Assembly: GCA_020348305.1 (NCBI GenBank)
Contig: CP070746.1
Span: 1,062,793 to 1,099,206, forward strand
Direction of reading: 5' to 3'
DNA: 36,414 nucleotides
Origin: Desulfobacterales bacterium
GTDB lineage: Bacteria; Desulfobacterota; Desulfobacteria; Desulfobacterales; JAHEIW01
In this document: piece by piece, positions 18,232 through 27,621 of the stretch
How the letters are laid out: each line of letters opens with the position of its first letter
How positions within the stretch are numbered: the stretch's first letter is position 1
The notes under the pieces: model-generated
What the model was told of the DNA's origin: nothing
Database searches by the model: none
What the model saw: the letters and a program-made list of their open reading frames with translations, nothing else
Made by a program: the position numbers and the translations under genes

Positions 18232-19026
18232 ATGCAATCCGCAGTTACGATTATGGGATTTAATCTTGCCGCCGTCTTCGCCATGATGATCATCGGATGG
18301 TTCATCAGCCTTTGGTACCGGAATGTCACCATCGTGGACAGTTTGTGGGGACTCGGTTTTGTGTTGATTGTCTGGATTACATTTTCTCTCTCAGAAGGTT
18401 TTCCGGGCCGCAAGACACTCATTGCCGTCCTGGTAACAGTTTGGGGCCTGAGACTGAGTATTTATCTTAGCACACGCAACTGGGGAGCCGGTGAAGATCC
18501 CCGTTATGGCGAATGGCGCAAAAAAAGTGGTAAACGATTCTGGATTGTGAGCTTATTCAAAGTTTTTCTTTTACAGGCCATTTTCATGTGGGTCATTTCC
18601 ATTGTCCTGCAGGTTGGCCAGCTTGCACCGACACCCGACACAATTGGCTGGCTCGATATACTGGGAGTGTTCGCATGGGCAATCGGTTTTTTCTTCGAAG
18701 CGGTCGGAGACTGGCAACTTGCGCGGTTTAAAGCAGATCCGGCTAATAAGGGTAGCGTGATGGACCGGGGACTGTGGGCATACTCCCGCCATCCGAATTA
18801 CTTCGGCGAATTTCTCATCTGGTGGGGACTTTTTCTGATAACCCTGTCAACTCCCAACAGCTGGTGGACGGTGATCAGTCCGTTGATCATTACTGCCGTG
18901 CTGCTGAAAATGACCGGCATTCCGTTAACGGAATATACCATTGTGAAAACCCGCCCGGGATATAAGGACTACATCAAGCGCACAAGCGCATTTGTACCTT
19001 GGTTTCCCAGAAAGGAGAACTCATGA
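18232..19026 (+). CDS. DUF1295 (steroid 5-alpha-reductase-like) membrane protein
   Basis: The 264-residue integral membrane protein has six or so hydrophobic segments and the DUF1295 C-terminal pattern: DRGLWAYSRHPNYFGEFLIWWG (about 180-200) and RPGYKDYIKRTSAFVPWFP near the end. This matches the NADPH-binding region of the isoprenylcysteine methyltransferase/steroid reductase superfamily. It is proposed to reduce or modify a lipid double bond. A GGAGG site lies 7 nt before the ATG. Its stop overlaps the next methyltransferase start by 4 nt (ATGA), so the two products probably act on one substrate. The actual reaction is not known from sequence. Confidence 0.87.
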   Translation: MQSAVTIMGFNLAAVFAMMIIGWFISLWYRNVTIVDSLWGLGFVLIVWITFSLSEGFPGRKTLIAVLVTVWGLRLSIYLSTRNWGAGEDPRYGEWRKKSGKRFWIVSLFKVFLLQAIFMWVISIVLQVGQLAPTPDTIGWLDILGVFAWAIGFFFEAVGDWQLARFKADPANKGSVMDRGLWAYSRHPNYFGEFLIWWGLFLITLSTPNSWWTVISPLIITAVLLKMTGIPLTEYTIVKTRPGYKDYIKRTSAFVPWFPRKENS

Positions 19027-20054
19027 TCACATTGGCTGATCTTTCAGATCGGGGTATCTTGCCGGACAGACTGATTCGATTCGGCATCCGCAGACTCGAT
19101 AAAAAACGGCTGCAGGCTGAAAAACGCAGAAATATCGAAGATCAAGGCAAAGCGCTTTTCAAGTTCATTGATAGCATGCGCAACAGCCCCATCGCCATTC
19201 GCCCGGAAAAACCCAATGAACAGCATTATGAGATTCCCCCGGCCTTTTTTCAAAATATCCTCGGTAAGCATCTCAAATACAGCGGATGCTACTGGCCGGC
19301 AGGGGTCACGAACCTGGATGAGGCAGAAGAACAAATGCTCATGCTAACCTGTAAAAGAGCAGAATTGGAAGATGGCATGGAGATCCTCGAACTTGGCTGC
19401 GGATGGGGTTCACTAACCCTATGGATGGCTGAACGCTATCCGGAGAGCCGGGTGGTGGCCGTATCAAACTCAAGACTCCAGGCGGATTTTATCAGAGCCA
19501 GATGTGTCGAACGAAATCTGAAAAATATTACTGTTATCACGGAGGATATGAATAGTTTCAGCATCGATCGGCAGTTCGACCGGGTTGTGAGCGTTGAAAT
19601 GTTCGAACATATGCGCAACTGGCCGCTTCTGCTGCAAAATATCAGCCAGTGGCTGAAACCGGAAGGTAAGTTATTTATGCACATCTTCTGTCACCGGAAG
19701 TTTGCCTACACCTATGACGACGAGGGCGACAAAAATTGGATGGGAAAATACTTTTTCAGCGGGGGCGTGATGCCCTCATATAAGCTTTTATTTTATTTTC
19801 AGTGCCACCTGATGGTCGAAAACCACTGGTACGTCAATGGCCTGCATTACAGCAAAACTGCCGAGGCCTGGTTGGCAAATCTGGATAGAAATCGTAACGA
19901 CATCATGCCGATTCTGCAGGGTGTTTATGAGCCCAAAGAGGCTGAACGCTGGTTGCAGCGCTGGCGCATTTTTTTTATGGCCTGCGCGGAGCTGTGGGGC
20001 TATCGTAATGGCCAGGAATGGCTGGTGTCCCACTATCTATTGCGAAAGAAGTAA
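19023..20054 (+). CDS. Cyclopropane-synthase-family SAM methyltransferase (coclaurine N-methyltransferase-like)
   Basis: The start is the ATG at 19023, overlapping the DUF1295 stop, with AGGAGA just upstream. An in-frame GTG at 18999 is less likely. The 343-residue protein has NEQHYEIPPAFFQNILG, where Cfa enzymes have HYDLGN, the SAM motif LELGCGWGS at 123-131, and SVEMFEHMRN in place of the Cfa SIEMIEAVG. It is closer to the coclaurine N-methyltransferase-like branch than to true Cfa, so a lipid or amine methyl acceptor other than a cis-alkene is possible. Coupling to DUF1295 suggests methylation followed by or paired with reduction. Confidence 0.85.
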   Translation: MITLADLSDRGILPDRLIRFGIRRLDKKRLQAEKRRNIEDQGKALFKFIDSMRNSPIAIRPEKPNEQHYEIPPAFFQNILGKHLKYSGCYWPAGVTNLDEAEEQMLMLTCKRAELEDGMEILELGCGWGSLTLWMAERYPESRVVAVSNSRLQADFIRARCVERNLKNITVITEDMNSFSIDRQFDRVVSVEMFEHMRNWPLLLQNISQWLKPEGKLFMHIFCHRKFAYTYDDEGDKNWMGKYFFSGGVMPSYKLLFYFQCHLMVENHWYVNGLHYSKTAEAWLANLDRNRNDIMPILQGVYEPKEAERWLQRWRIFFMACAELWGYRNGQEWLVSHYLLRKK

Positions 20055-20090
20055 AGAATTTGGTCCAAACCCACGTGGAGGTGATCATAG

Positions 20091-20426
20091 ATGACGAATA
20101 ATTTGAGCGAAACATTAGCTAAAATAGGCGAAGAATATAAGGAAAATATTCAAGATGATTCGCGCTATTACATTGAAATTAGTATCGCCCAAAAGGCGGC
20201 CGAATTAGGTTTTCCAGAAGTTGAAGAGAGTTACCGGAATGTTTACGCAATTGTACCTTTAAGGCGTCCAGTAAACGGAATGAAAGTCCGGGTGGACGGC
20301 AGAACCTTTGCCAATTATGCCCAGTTTGAATCCGGGATCGTCGTGCCGAATTACGTGGCCAGGGATGCTGGTTTACTCCACGAGACCTTTGTACCAAATG
20401 ACAGCATGATACGGAATTTTGCCTGA
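20091..20426 (+). CDS. Conserved-looking hypothetical protein
   Basis: The protein has 111 residues, with a strong GGAGGTGATCATAG ribosome site and ATG start. It is not recognised. The N-terminal half is acidic and helical (TLAKIGEEYKENIQDDSRYY), and the second half has beta-like segments (YAIVPLRRPVNGMKVRVDG). There is no membrane segment, no signal peptide and no cysteine. It follows the methyltransferase by 36 nt on the same strand, so it may be the last gene of the DUF2062-MFS-DUF1295-methyltransferase unit. It converges with a PAS-domain gene. Confidence 0.7.
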   Translation: MTNNLSETLAKIGEEYKENIQDDSRYYIEISIAQKAAELGFPEVEESYRNVYAIVPLRRPVNGMKVRVDGRTFANYAQFESGIVVPNYVARDAGLLHETFVPNDSMIRNFA

Positions 20427-20469
20427 TAGCTGCAATGGATTTATATAAAGCCAATCATCTGCAATAAGG

Positions 20470-20883
20470 TCAAGAGACATCCCGTTGGATCGCCAGATAG
20501 TGCGTGATTTCATCATTTTCATTGCGAATGGGTGCGATTTTCCATTCCATCATAAATTCGGATCTGTCTTTACGATAATTAATCGCCTGGCCGTGAAACA
20601 ATCTTCCTTCCGAAATGTCTTTGTTCAAGCGCTCAAGAACAGCTTCGTCTGTATTGGGTCCTTGCAGAATGGATGGCGACTTACCGATGACTTCATGGGG
20701 TCCGTAGCCGGTTAGTTCGCAGAACGCTGGATTAACATAAACAATTGGATATCCTGGACCGGCCTCGGTAATAACGACTGAATTAAAAGACTCTTCTATG
20801 GAGACTTCCAGCAGGCGTTTCATGATGTATTTGAAGCTCTCGTCATGTTCAAAAATATCAAAAATATCCTTTTTCGTTTCCAT
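20470..20883 (-). CDS. Stand-alone PAS domain protein, LOV-like but without the photoactive Cys
   Basis: The 137-residue protein is almost only one PAS domain (about 33-137). The stretch PIVYVNPAFCELTGYGPHEVIGKSPSILQGPNTDEAVLERL closely follows LOV-type PAS sequences, but in the flavin-adduct motif GxNCRFLQ it reads GKSPSILQ, with Pro70 where the reactive Cys should be. There is no output domain, so it probably acts by protein contact or as a redox or ligand sensor. The ribosome site is weak. It lies alone between the plus-strand lipid unit and a 476-nt spacer. Confidence 0.82.
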   Translation of the reverse strand: METKKDIFDIFEHDESFKYIMKRLLEVSIEESFNSVVITEAGPGYPIVYVNPAFCELTGYGPHEVIGKSPSILQGPNTDEAVLERLNKDISEGRLFHGQAINYRKDRSEFMMEWKIAPIRNENDEITHYLAIQRDVS

Positions 20884-21359
20884 TTTGTTCTACCATTTTT
20901 AATCAATGAGTTGTTATGTACCAAAATATGTTCTCACAATAAGCATTAGTGGTTCAACATCAAGTCCTGTTGGAGGTCCAGATTTGAAGCACAACTGGTA
21001 AAGCATAAGTATTGGCTTTTTCGAGGTCATCGATGATATGCGCTCATCAGCGAAACGGGCATGATCATTTGACTACCGTATTTCTAAACTCGGTTTAGAT
21101 CATTGTTTAAAAATGCTTTTAGTTTAATACGTGTATTCATGTATTAATGGTCCTGAATCCGGGGTTGGCCTAGTAAATGGTTTTTAGGAAGAACTAATTT
21201 TCAATCAATAAAGTTATAATTTTAGGATGTCCCTCTTTTCTTACGGTTATCGCAGATCATCCGCTGGTTGCGTAGCAGACAGACCCCGAAATTTTTTCAG
21301 CGCTGCTCGAGACCTTTAGATAGACAAACTGCCGTCTCATTCTTTTGGAGAGATTCACT
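20884..21359. other. Non-coding spacer with one small palindrome
   Basis: No gene was supported in 476 nt. TTAATAC (21124-21130) and GTATTAA (21141-21147) form a perfect inverted repeat with a 10-nt loop. The region should contain the PAS-gene promoter and the end of the site-2 protease transcript. No poly-T terminator was recognised. Confidence 0.4.
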
Positions 21360-22436
21360 TCAACTTTTCAAAGCGGCCTGAATTCGGATGTACTCACCAA
21401 GATTATCCATGGTTAACAACCCCACCAATTTGCCCTTTAGCGTTACAGGTAGTGTGTGGCAATTACAGTCTTTCAGCCTGGCGAAAGCAGTTTCTAGCAT
21501 TTCCAGGGAATCCACCGTGACGAAATTGTTCTGCATGGCCGATTTGACTGTAGTATGTTGATCTCGCGCCGACAATGCTTTCAGTAAGTCCGTTTGAGTC
21601 AGGATGCCTTCGATGTGGCCGTTATCCACCACCGGAAAATCCTTTTGAGAGCCAGCCAGCGTCAGTTCGACTGCACGATCCAGACTATCGCTTTTATGAA
21701 GTGACCTAAAATCAGTCAACATGGCCTGCTGAACCGGGATGCCGCCAATGGCAGATTTCATCTGGGCCATACTGGCCTCCTGGGCTGCACCGATCCAAAC
21801 AAAAAATGCGATAAACAGCAGCAAGGGGTTGTAGAATAATCCGATGACGCCAAAAAAAACGGCAATTCCCTGTCCGATAGTCGCCGCAATTTGGGTCGCC
21901 CGGCTGTACTCTATACGCGTGGCTAAAACTGCGCGCAGCACGCGCCCGCCATCCATCGGAAAGGCCGGTATCATGTTAAATACAACGAGAAACAGGTTCA
22001 CCGCCATGATTCGTTCTAGGAAAGGTCCGGTAGTTAGCGTCAGTTTCTGGATCGGCTCGAAAGATGCGGTGAAATTCAGCCAGACGAAAATGCCGACGGC
22101 GATCACAACATTTACAGCCGGTCCGGCCAACGCGACCCATAACTCCTGCAACGGATTGGTCGGCAGTCTTTCCAGACGTGCCACACCGCCTATCGGCAGC
22201 AAAATGATGTCGCGTGTTTTGATACCATAACGTCTGGCTGTCAGCGCATGGCCGAATTCGTGCAGAACCACACAAAGGAATATAGCCAGAATAAAGGTTA
22301 CCCCTGCAATGGCAGCCATAATGCTCTGTCCCTGCCGCCAATGCAGCAGGGCCACCCAGCTGATGAGCAGCAGAAACGTGACATGCATATACACATCGAT
22401 ACCGGCAAAACGACCTATTTTAATTGACCATTTCAT
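21360..22436 (-). CDS. Site-2 protease family (M50) membrane protein with two CBS domains
   Basis: The 358-residue protein has four to six membrane segments in its first 220 residues. The zinc-binding active site HEFGH is at 59-63, and the third ligand motif NMIPAFPMDGGR is at 154-165. Two CBS repeats follow (about 230-285 and 295-350), as in the SpoIVFB/M50B-CBS subgroup. CBS domains usually bind adenine nucleotides and tune activity. Such proteases cleave membrane-bound anti-sigma factors or similar substrates. No target gene is adjacent. GGGGAGG lies before the ATG. A 17-bp palindrome upstream (22602-22618) may be an operator. Confidence 0.9.
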   Translation of the reverse strand: MKWSIKIGRFAGIDVYMHVTFLLLISWVALLHWRQGQSIMAAIAGVTFILAIFLCVVLHEFGHALTARRYGIKTRDIILLPIGGVARLERLPTNPLQELWVALAGPAVNVVIAVGIFVWLNFTASFEPIQKLTLTTGPFLERIMAVNLFLVVFNMIPAFPMDGGRVLRAVLATRIEYSRATQIAATIGQGIAVFFGVIGLFYNPLLLFIAFFVWIGAAQEASMAQMKSAIGGIPVQQAMLTDFRSLHKSDSLDRAVELTLAGSQKDFPVVDNGHIEGILTQTDLLKALSARDQHTTVKSAMQNNFVTVDSLEMLETAFARLKDCNCHTLPVTLKGKLVGLLTMDNLGEYIRIQAALKS

Positions 22437-22601
22437 CTTTCAAAACCTCCCCAACTAATTTCCCTACTAAAGGCCTTACGAGCTATATATTAATCTTCAC
22501 TCTTTGTATTTCAACTTCTTAGCTAATGATCGACTTCTTATTTTAAGGAGAATGTAATACATTTCTAAAGCAATTAAATGGGAAAGGTATAATGGGGATA
22601 T

Positions 22602-22618
22602 GGTAGGTAAAACCTACC
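22602..22618. promoter_or_regulatory. Perfect 17-bp palindrome upstream of the site-2 protease gene
   Basis: GGTAGGT, AAA, ACCTACC form an exact dyad with a three-base centre, 166 nt upstream of the protease start and downstream of the cfa terminator hairpin. The size and symmetry suit a dimeric repressor site or a small RNA hairpin. No protein is assigned. The rest of the 371-nt spacer 22437-22807 shows no gene. Confidence 0.35.
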
Positions 22619-22686
22619 GGTAATTTGTAAGATATCAACTTTCTTAACAAGTGCGCAAAACAGGCTGATGGGTCTGAGTATATGCA

Positions 22687-22727
22687 AAATATAAAATAAA
22701 TCGGGCAGAGCAAAAATTTGCTCTGCC
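22687..22727 (-). terminator. Rho-independent-like terminator after cfa
   Basis: GGCAGAGCAAA (22704-22714) and TTTGCTCTGCC (22717-22727) form a perfect 11-bp stem. On the minus strand it is followed by the T-rich tail CGATTTATTTTATATTTTGC. It sits 80 nt beyond the stop of cfa and would end the desaturase-FAD-DUF1365-cfa transcript. Confidence 0.7.
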
Positions 22728-22807
22728 TCACTTATTTCGTTCTTTATCCGTAAGCTCTTTCACAGAAGATAAACACCCCATTTAATTCACTGCATCCAAT
22801 TCTTCGA

Positions 22808-24084
<1,277 letters not shown>

Positions 24085-24088
<4 letters not shown>

Positions 24089-24867
24089 TTAGTGACCCTC
24101 TCCACCATGGATTCTCTTTTTTTCGGATGGGTAAAAAATGGTGTCCTTTTTGTAATCAGACGCAATGCCTGCCAGTAAATCATGGTAATCACTTTGCCGG
24201 TCATTATCGGATATCGAATAAGCACCCGCGTCAGCGAACGTTGAGTAATTTCCTGGCGCTGAAGTTTCAAGCTGGCGTCGAAAAGCTTTTCGCCTCCCTG
24301 GTAATCTATCATGTGCACCTGCAGGGAATCATCCGGCTCGCGAAAGCGCCAATCGTAGTGAATGTCCATATCGATAAACGGCGACACATGAAATGACTTG
24401 GCTAACTGATGACGCCGCCAATATTTAACGGGATGCTCATTCTGTTCGCGGCCTAGTACATAACAATAGCGCTCTCCCCAAGGGGTATTATGAATTTCGA
24501 CCACAATGATCTCAACCCCGCTATCCGCCGGATCGTAGCAGTAATAAAAACTGGCCGGGTTGAAACAATGGCCGAAATACCTCAAATGGGTCAGCAGGCG
24601 AATCGGACCTTTCGGTCGACTGCCGAGACGCTCCTCAACAAGATCTCGAACTGCCTGCTCCAATGGAATCGTCGGGTCTCCGAAATGATCCCGTCGGCGA
24701 AAACAGGCAATATTGAAACGTTCATAAGACCACAAAGGATGAATATTAAACAGGGTCGGCAATTCGGCTAAATCAAGAAACATAAAAAAAATGCGGTATT
24801 CAAACATGTTCGGTCGTGGTCTGAACCGCCGGTGCCGAATGCTCCCTTCGTATATACAACTATGCAT
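24085..24867 (-). CDS. DUF1365 family protein
   Basis: The 260-residue protein has the typical DUF1365 opening MHSCIYEGSIRHRRFRPRPNMFEYRIFFMFLDL, the RLLTHLRYFGHCFNPASFYYCYD core at about 105-127, and the FHVSPFIDMDIHYDWRF segment. The family has no assigned biochemical function but is nearly always encoded between a flavin amine-oxidase-like gene and a cfa gene. It is therefore thought to take part in the same acyl-chain modification. It is translationally coupled to cfa. It is separated from the upstream FAD gene by a 279-nt spacer that holds a large palindromic repeat. Confidence 0.9.
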
Positions 24868-25025
24868 GGCTCATTTCGCGATAAATGCTCAACCAGTCCA
24901 TTCGTTAAATGCGTATCTTAAACATAACCATTAAGCTCCAAACGTCAGCACGCAATCGTCGCTTTAAAACGAACTATTATTCGATTGGCCCAATATGATT
25001 GCTAAACCGGCTACCAAAGCCTAGA

Positions 25026-25124
25026 TTTTACTCGAGGGCAAGGCTCGTGGCGGTTCCAAAGCGCAGCGTACACGTGAGTACGTGAGCATTTGGAATCGCC
25101 GCGAAACGCTGCCGTCGGGTAAAA
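25026..25124. repeat. 99-bp imperfect palindrome (MITE/REP-like) inside the lipid operon
   Basis: The two ends TTTTAC (25026-25031) and GTAAAA (25119-25124) start arms that pair over about 35 nt with a few mismatches. They include GGCGGTTCCAAA (25049-25060) against TTTGGAATCGCCGC (25089-25102), then CGTAC and GTACG around a six-base ACGTGA loop. It would fold into one long hairpin in RNA. It lies 22 nt past the stop of the FAD oxidoreductase gene, between it and DUF1365. Sequences with the CACGTGAGTACGTGAGC look are dispersed repeats in some bacterial genomes. Confidence 0.75.
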
Positions 25125-25146
25125 TATGATACTTTGGAAGCCGGTT

Positions 25147-26391
25147 TTAGAGGGTTATACCAAAGTGCTTACTAACCTCCAGCGCACTATTCACACCATC
25201 TTCATGGAAACCATAGCCCCAGTAGGCTCCGGCGTAATAGGTGCGATTTACCCCATTTATTTCTCGGTGACTGTGTCTTGCCGCCAGACTTTCGGGATTA
25301 TACACCGGATGATGATAAATCATCTCCCGGAAGATTTTGGCCGGGTCAATGACTTTCGCCAGATTCAGTGAAACACAAAGTTCCTTAGGTGCACCGATAC
25401 TCTGCAAAATGTTCATATCGTAGGTGACGGCGACCCGTCCGAGATCTTCTTGCGGGATGTGGTAGTTCCAGCTGGCCCAGGCCGCTTTTTTGCTGGGAAG
25501 CAAAGATACATCGCAATGCAACACCGCCTGATTTTCCTGGTAGGGGATAACACTCAAAATATTTTTTTCGGTATCTGTCGGATCCTCTAGCAGAGCTAAG
25601 GCCTGGTCGCTGTGCGTGGCAATTACCACCTGATCGAACTTTTCCGTCACCTCGTTTTGCGGTTGAATTTCCACATGGTCCGGAAACCGTCGAACCGCTG
25701 CGACCGGACAATTCCGGCGGATTTGATCGACATAGGGTTGCGTTATGGGTTTTATATATTGCCTTGATCGACCTTTTATGGTGAGCCACTGGGGCTGATC
25801 TTTAACGTTTAGAAACCCGTGGTTTTTAAAAAACTGAGCAAAATAACGCGCCGGAAATTTATTAAATTCAACCGGATCCGCCGACCAAATGGCCTCACCC
25901 ATGGGAATAATAAAATGCTGCACAAATGCTCGCGAATAACCTTTACCGTCAAGAAATGCAGCCAGCGTTAAGTCATAATCATCTGATTCCAATAGCGTTT
26001 CCGAATCTTGCTTGAAGCGCATGACATCCCACAGCATGCGATAAAAGGACAGCCGCAGCAGGTTGCGACGCTGGATGAAAAGGGAATTAAGCGTGCTGGG
26101 GCTGAATTCCAGGCCGGTTTTCTCACATTGCACACTGAAGCTCATCACCGAGTTTTGCCAGCCCACACCCAGGCGCTTCATCAGCTTTACGAAATTCGGA
26201 TAGGTCTTCTCATTGAAAACAATAAACCCCGTATCCACCGCATATTGCTGCCCGTTTAGGGTCACGTCCACGGTATTGGTGTGCCCGCCGACATAGTTAT
26301 TGGCTTCGTAGACGACGACCTCGTGATCTTCATTGAGCAAATAGGCCGCCGTCATACCTGAAATTCCGGTACCGATAATGGCAATTCGCAT
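25147..26391 (-). CDS. FAD-dependent oxidoreductase, flavin amine-oxidase-like
   Basis: The 414-residue protein begins MRIAIIGTGISGMTAAYLL, a Rossmann FAD-binding loop. The EANNYVGGHTNTVDV second part of the ADP-binding fold follows, and the C-terminus GAYWGYGFHEDGVNSALEVS carries the closing FAD motif. GGAGGT lies 7 nt before the ATG. The family is related to amine oxidases and phytoene/fatty-acid desaturating flavoproteins. In Cfa/DUF1365 clusters it is believed to oxidise or reduce the modified acyl chain. In Rhodobacter the equivalent cluster takes part in furan fatty acid formation. It is 38 nt downstream of the desaturase gene. The precise reaction is unknown here. Confidence 0.88.
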   Translation of the reverse strand: MRIAIIGTGISGMTAAYLLNEDHEVVVYEANNYVGGHTNTVDVTLNGQQYAVDTGFIVFNEKTYPNFVKLMKRLGVGWQNSVMSFSVQCEKTGLEFSPSTLNSLFIQRRNLLRLSFYRMLWDVMRFKQDSETLLESDDYDLTLAAFLDGKGYSRAFVQHFIIPMGEAIWSADPVEFNKFPARYFAQFFKNHGFLNVKDQPQWLTIKGRSRQYIKPITQPYVDQIRRNCPVAAVRRFPDHVEIQPQNEVTEKFDQVVIATHSDQALALLEDPTDTEKNILSVIPYQENQAVLHCDVSLLPSKKAAWASWNYHIPQEDLGRVAVTYDMNILQSIGAPKELCVSLNLAKVIDPAKIFREMIYHHPVYNPESLAARHSHREINGVNRTYYAGAYWGYGFHEDGVNSALEVSKHFGITL

Positions 26392-26429
26392 TGCATGACC
26401 TCCAGCTGGGTCCTCAAATGTCGTTCAAT

Positions 26430-27404
26430 CTACTTTTGGGTTGATGATTCAGCGCTTATACGGTTCTTATGGAGCACCTGCGCGGGAACGGGACGCAGAT
26501 CCCTGACGATACCCAGCCAGGACATAAAAACCAGCAAATAATAGGTAATGTCAATTTCCCACCAGAAAAAACCCTGGCGCGTGGAAACGGCATACTGATG
26601 ATGATTGTTGTGCCAGCCTTCGCCGAGCGTAATCAAAGCCAGAAGTGCATTATTTCGACTGGTGTCCGGGGTGTCGTATCTACGAGTACCATACATATGG
26701 TCAAAGGAGTTGATCGTCACCGTACCGTGAAACAAGGCGACGGTGGAAATAAAAAATCCCCAAATAAGCAGCTGCGGTCCGTTGGTTTCAAGACCGGGGG
26801 CGTATCGCTCAAGAACATTTCCAAGGACATAAAGCGCAATGGCCAACAAAATTGGGATCACTGTATCAAACCGGTTAATCCAGTGTAGTTCCGGAAACTG
26901 CATCCATTCCTTAACGTATTTCGTTTTGGTAGCAAAATTTGACCTGGACGTTAACCAGCCAATGTGACTCCACCAGAATCCATGGCGACTGGGTGAGTGA
27001 ACATCCTGCTCTTGATCTGTGTAGCGGTGATGATGGCGATGATGGGAAGCCCACCAAAGGGGGCCGCGTTGGACCGACGCATTGCCCAAAACCCCGAAGA
27101 CAAACTGCCAGAAACGATTGGTCTTGAAAGTTTTATGGGAAAAGTAGCGGTGATAAAAGCCGGTGATGGCAAACATGCGGATGACGTAGAGCAGAAGTGC
27201 AACGATGACCGCTGTCCAGCTCCAACCGACCCAGACGACTAAGAGGCACATGGCGTGGAGAAACACAAACGGGATAATCCTGAACCAGTCCACTCTCTTT
27301 TGGTCATCTGCTGCAATGGACTCAAGGCCCGCCTCTGAATCAAACCATCGGATAAGCGAGAGAGCCGGCTGAAAAGATAAGATTGATTTTATAAAGCTGG
27401 TCAT
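26430..27404 (-). CDS. Acyl-CoA desaturase-type membrane di-iron protein
   Basis: The start is taken at the ATG 27402-27404 (MTSFIKSIL), giving 324 residues. A TTG 24 codons earlier is open but improbable. The three histidine boxes of the stearoyl-CoA delta-9 desaturase family are intact: HRYFSH at 85-90, HRHHH at 122-126 and HNNHH at 265-269. Hydrophobic pairs lie between them, and GEGWHNNHH is clear. Members use O2 and an electron carrier to insert a cis double bond in acyl chains. That would make the substrate for Cfa two genes downstream. No ferredoxin or reductase partner is adjacent. The promoter faces the divergent PAS-LuxR gene. Confidence 0.9.
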   Translation of the reverse strand: MTSFIKSILSFQPALSLIRWFDSEAGLESIAADDQKRVDWFRIIPFVFLHAMCLLVVWVGWSWTAVIVALLLYVIRMFAITGFYHRYFSHKTFKTNRFWQFVFGVLGNASVQRGPLWWASHHRHHHRYTDQEQDVHSPSRHGFWWSHIGWLTSRSNFATKTKYVKEWMQFPELHWINRFDTVIPILLAIALYVLGNVLERYAPGLETNGPQLLIWGFFISTVALFHGTVTINSFDHMYGTRRYDTPDTSRNNALLALITLGEGWHNNHHQYAVSTRQGFFWWEIDITYYLLVFMSWLGIVRDLRPVPAQVLHKNRISAESSTQK

Positions 27405-27426
27405 TTTACGCTGCGTGCAAATTGTA

Positions 27427-27439
27427 AAAGATGATCTTT
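27427..27439. promoter_or_regulatory. 13-bp palindrome upstream of the desaturase gene
   Basis: AAAGAT, G, ATCTTT is an exact dyad 23 nt before the desaturase start. Beside it TCAGCTAAG and TCAGCTTAA form a direct repeat about 16 nt apart (27439-27463). The 217-nt intergenic space is shared with the divergent LuxR-type gene, so this is a natural operator candidate. No protein binding is shown. Confidence 0.35.
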
Positions 27440-27621
27440 CAGCTAAGCATGAAATCAGCTTAAAATCAATCGCCAATTCAGCATGGATTATTCAAGGGTC
27501 GCAAAACAGTTCATTCAAACACAAATGTCATGCATTGTTTTCTGAACGAAACTTATTGCAACCTTCCTGCAGATGTAATATTTTTTGGTATCTCAAATAC
27601 CAGTAACCGGAGATCAAATCT

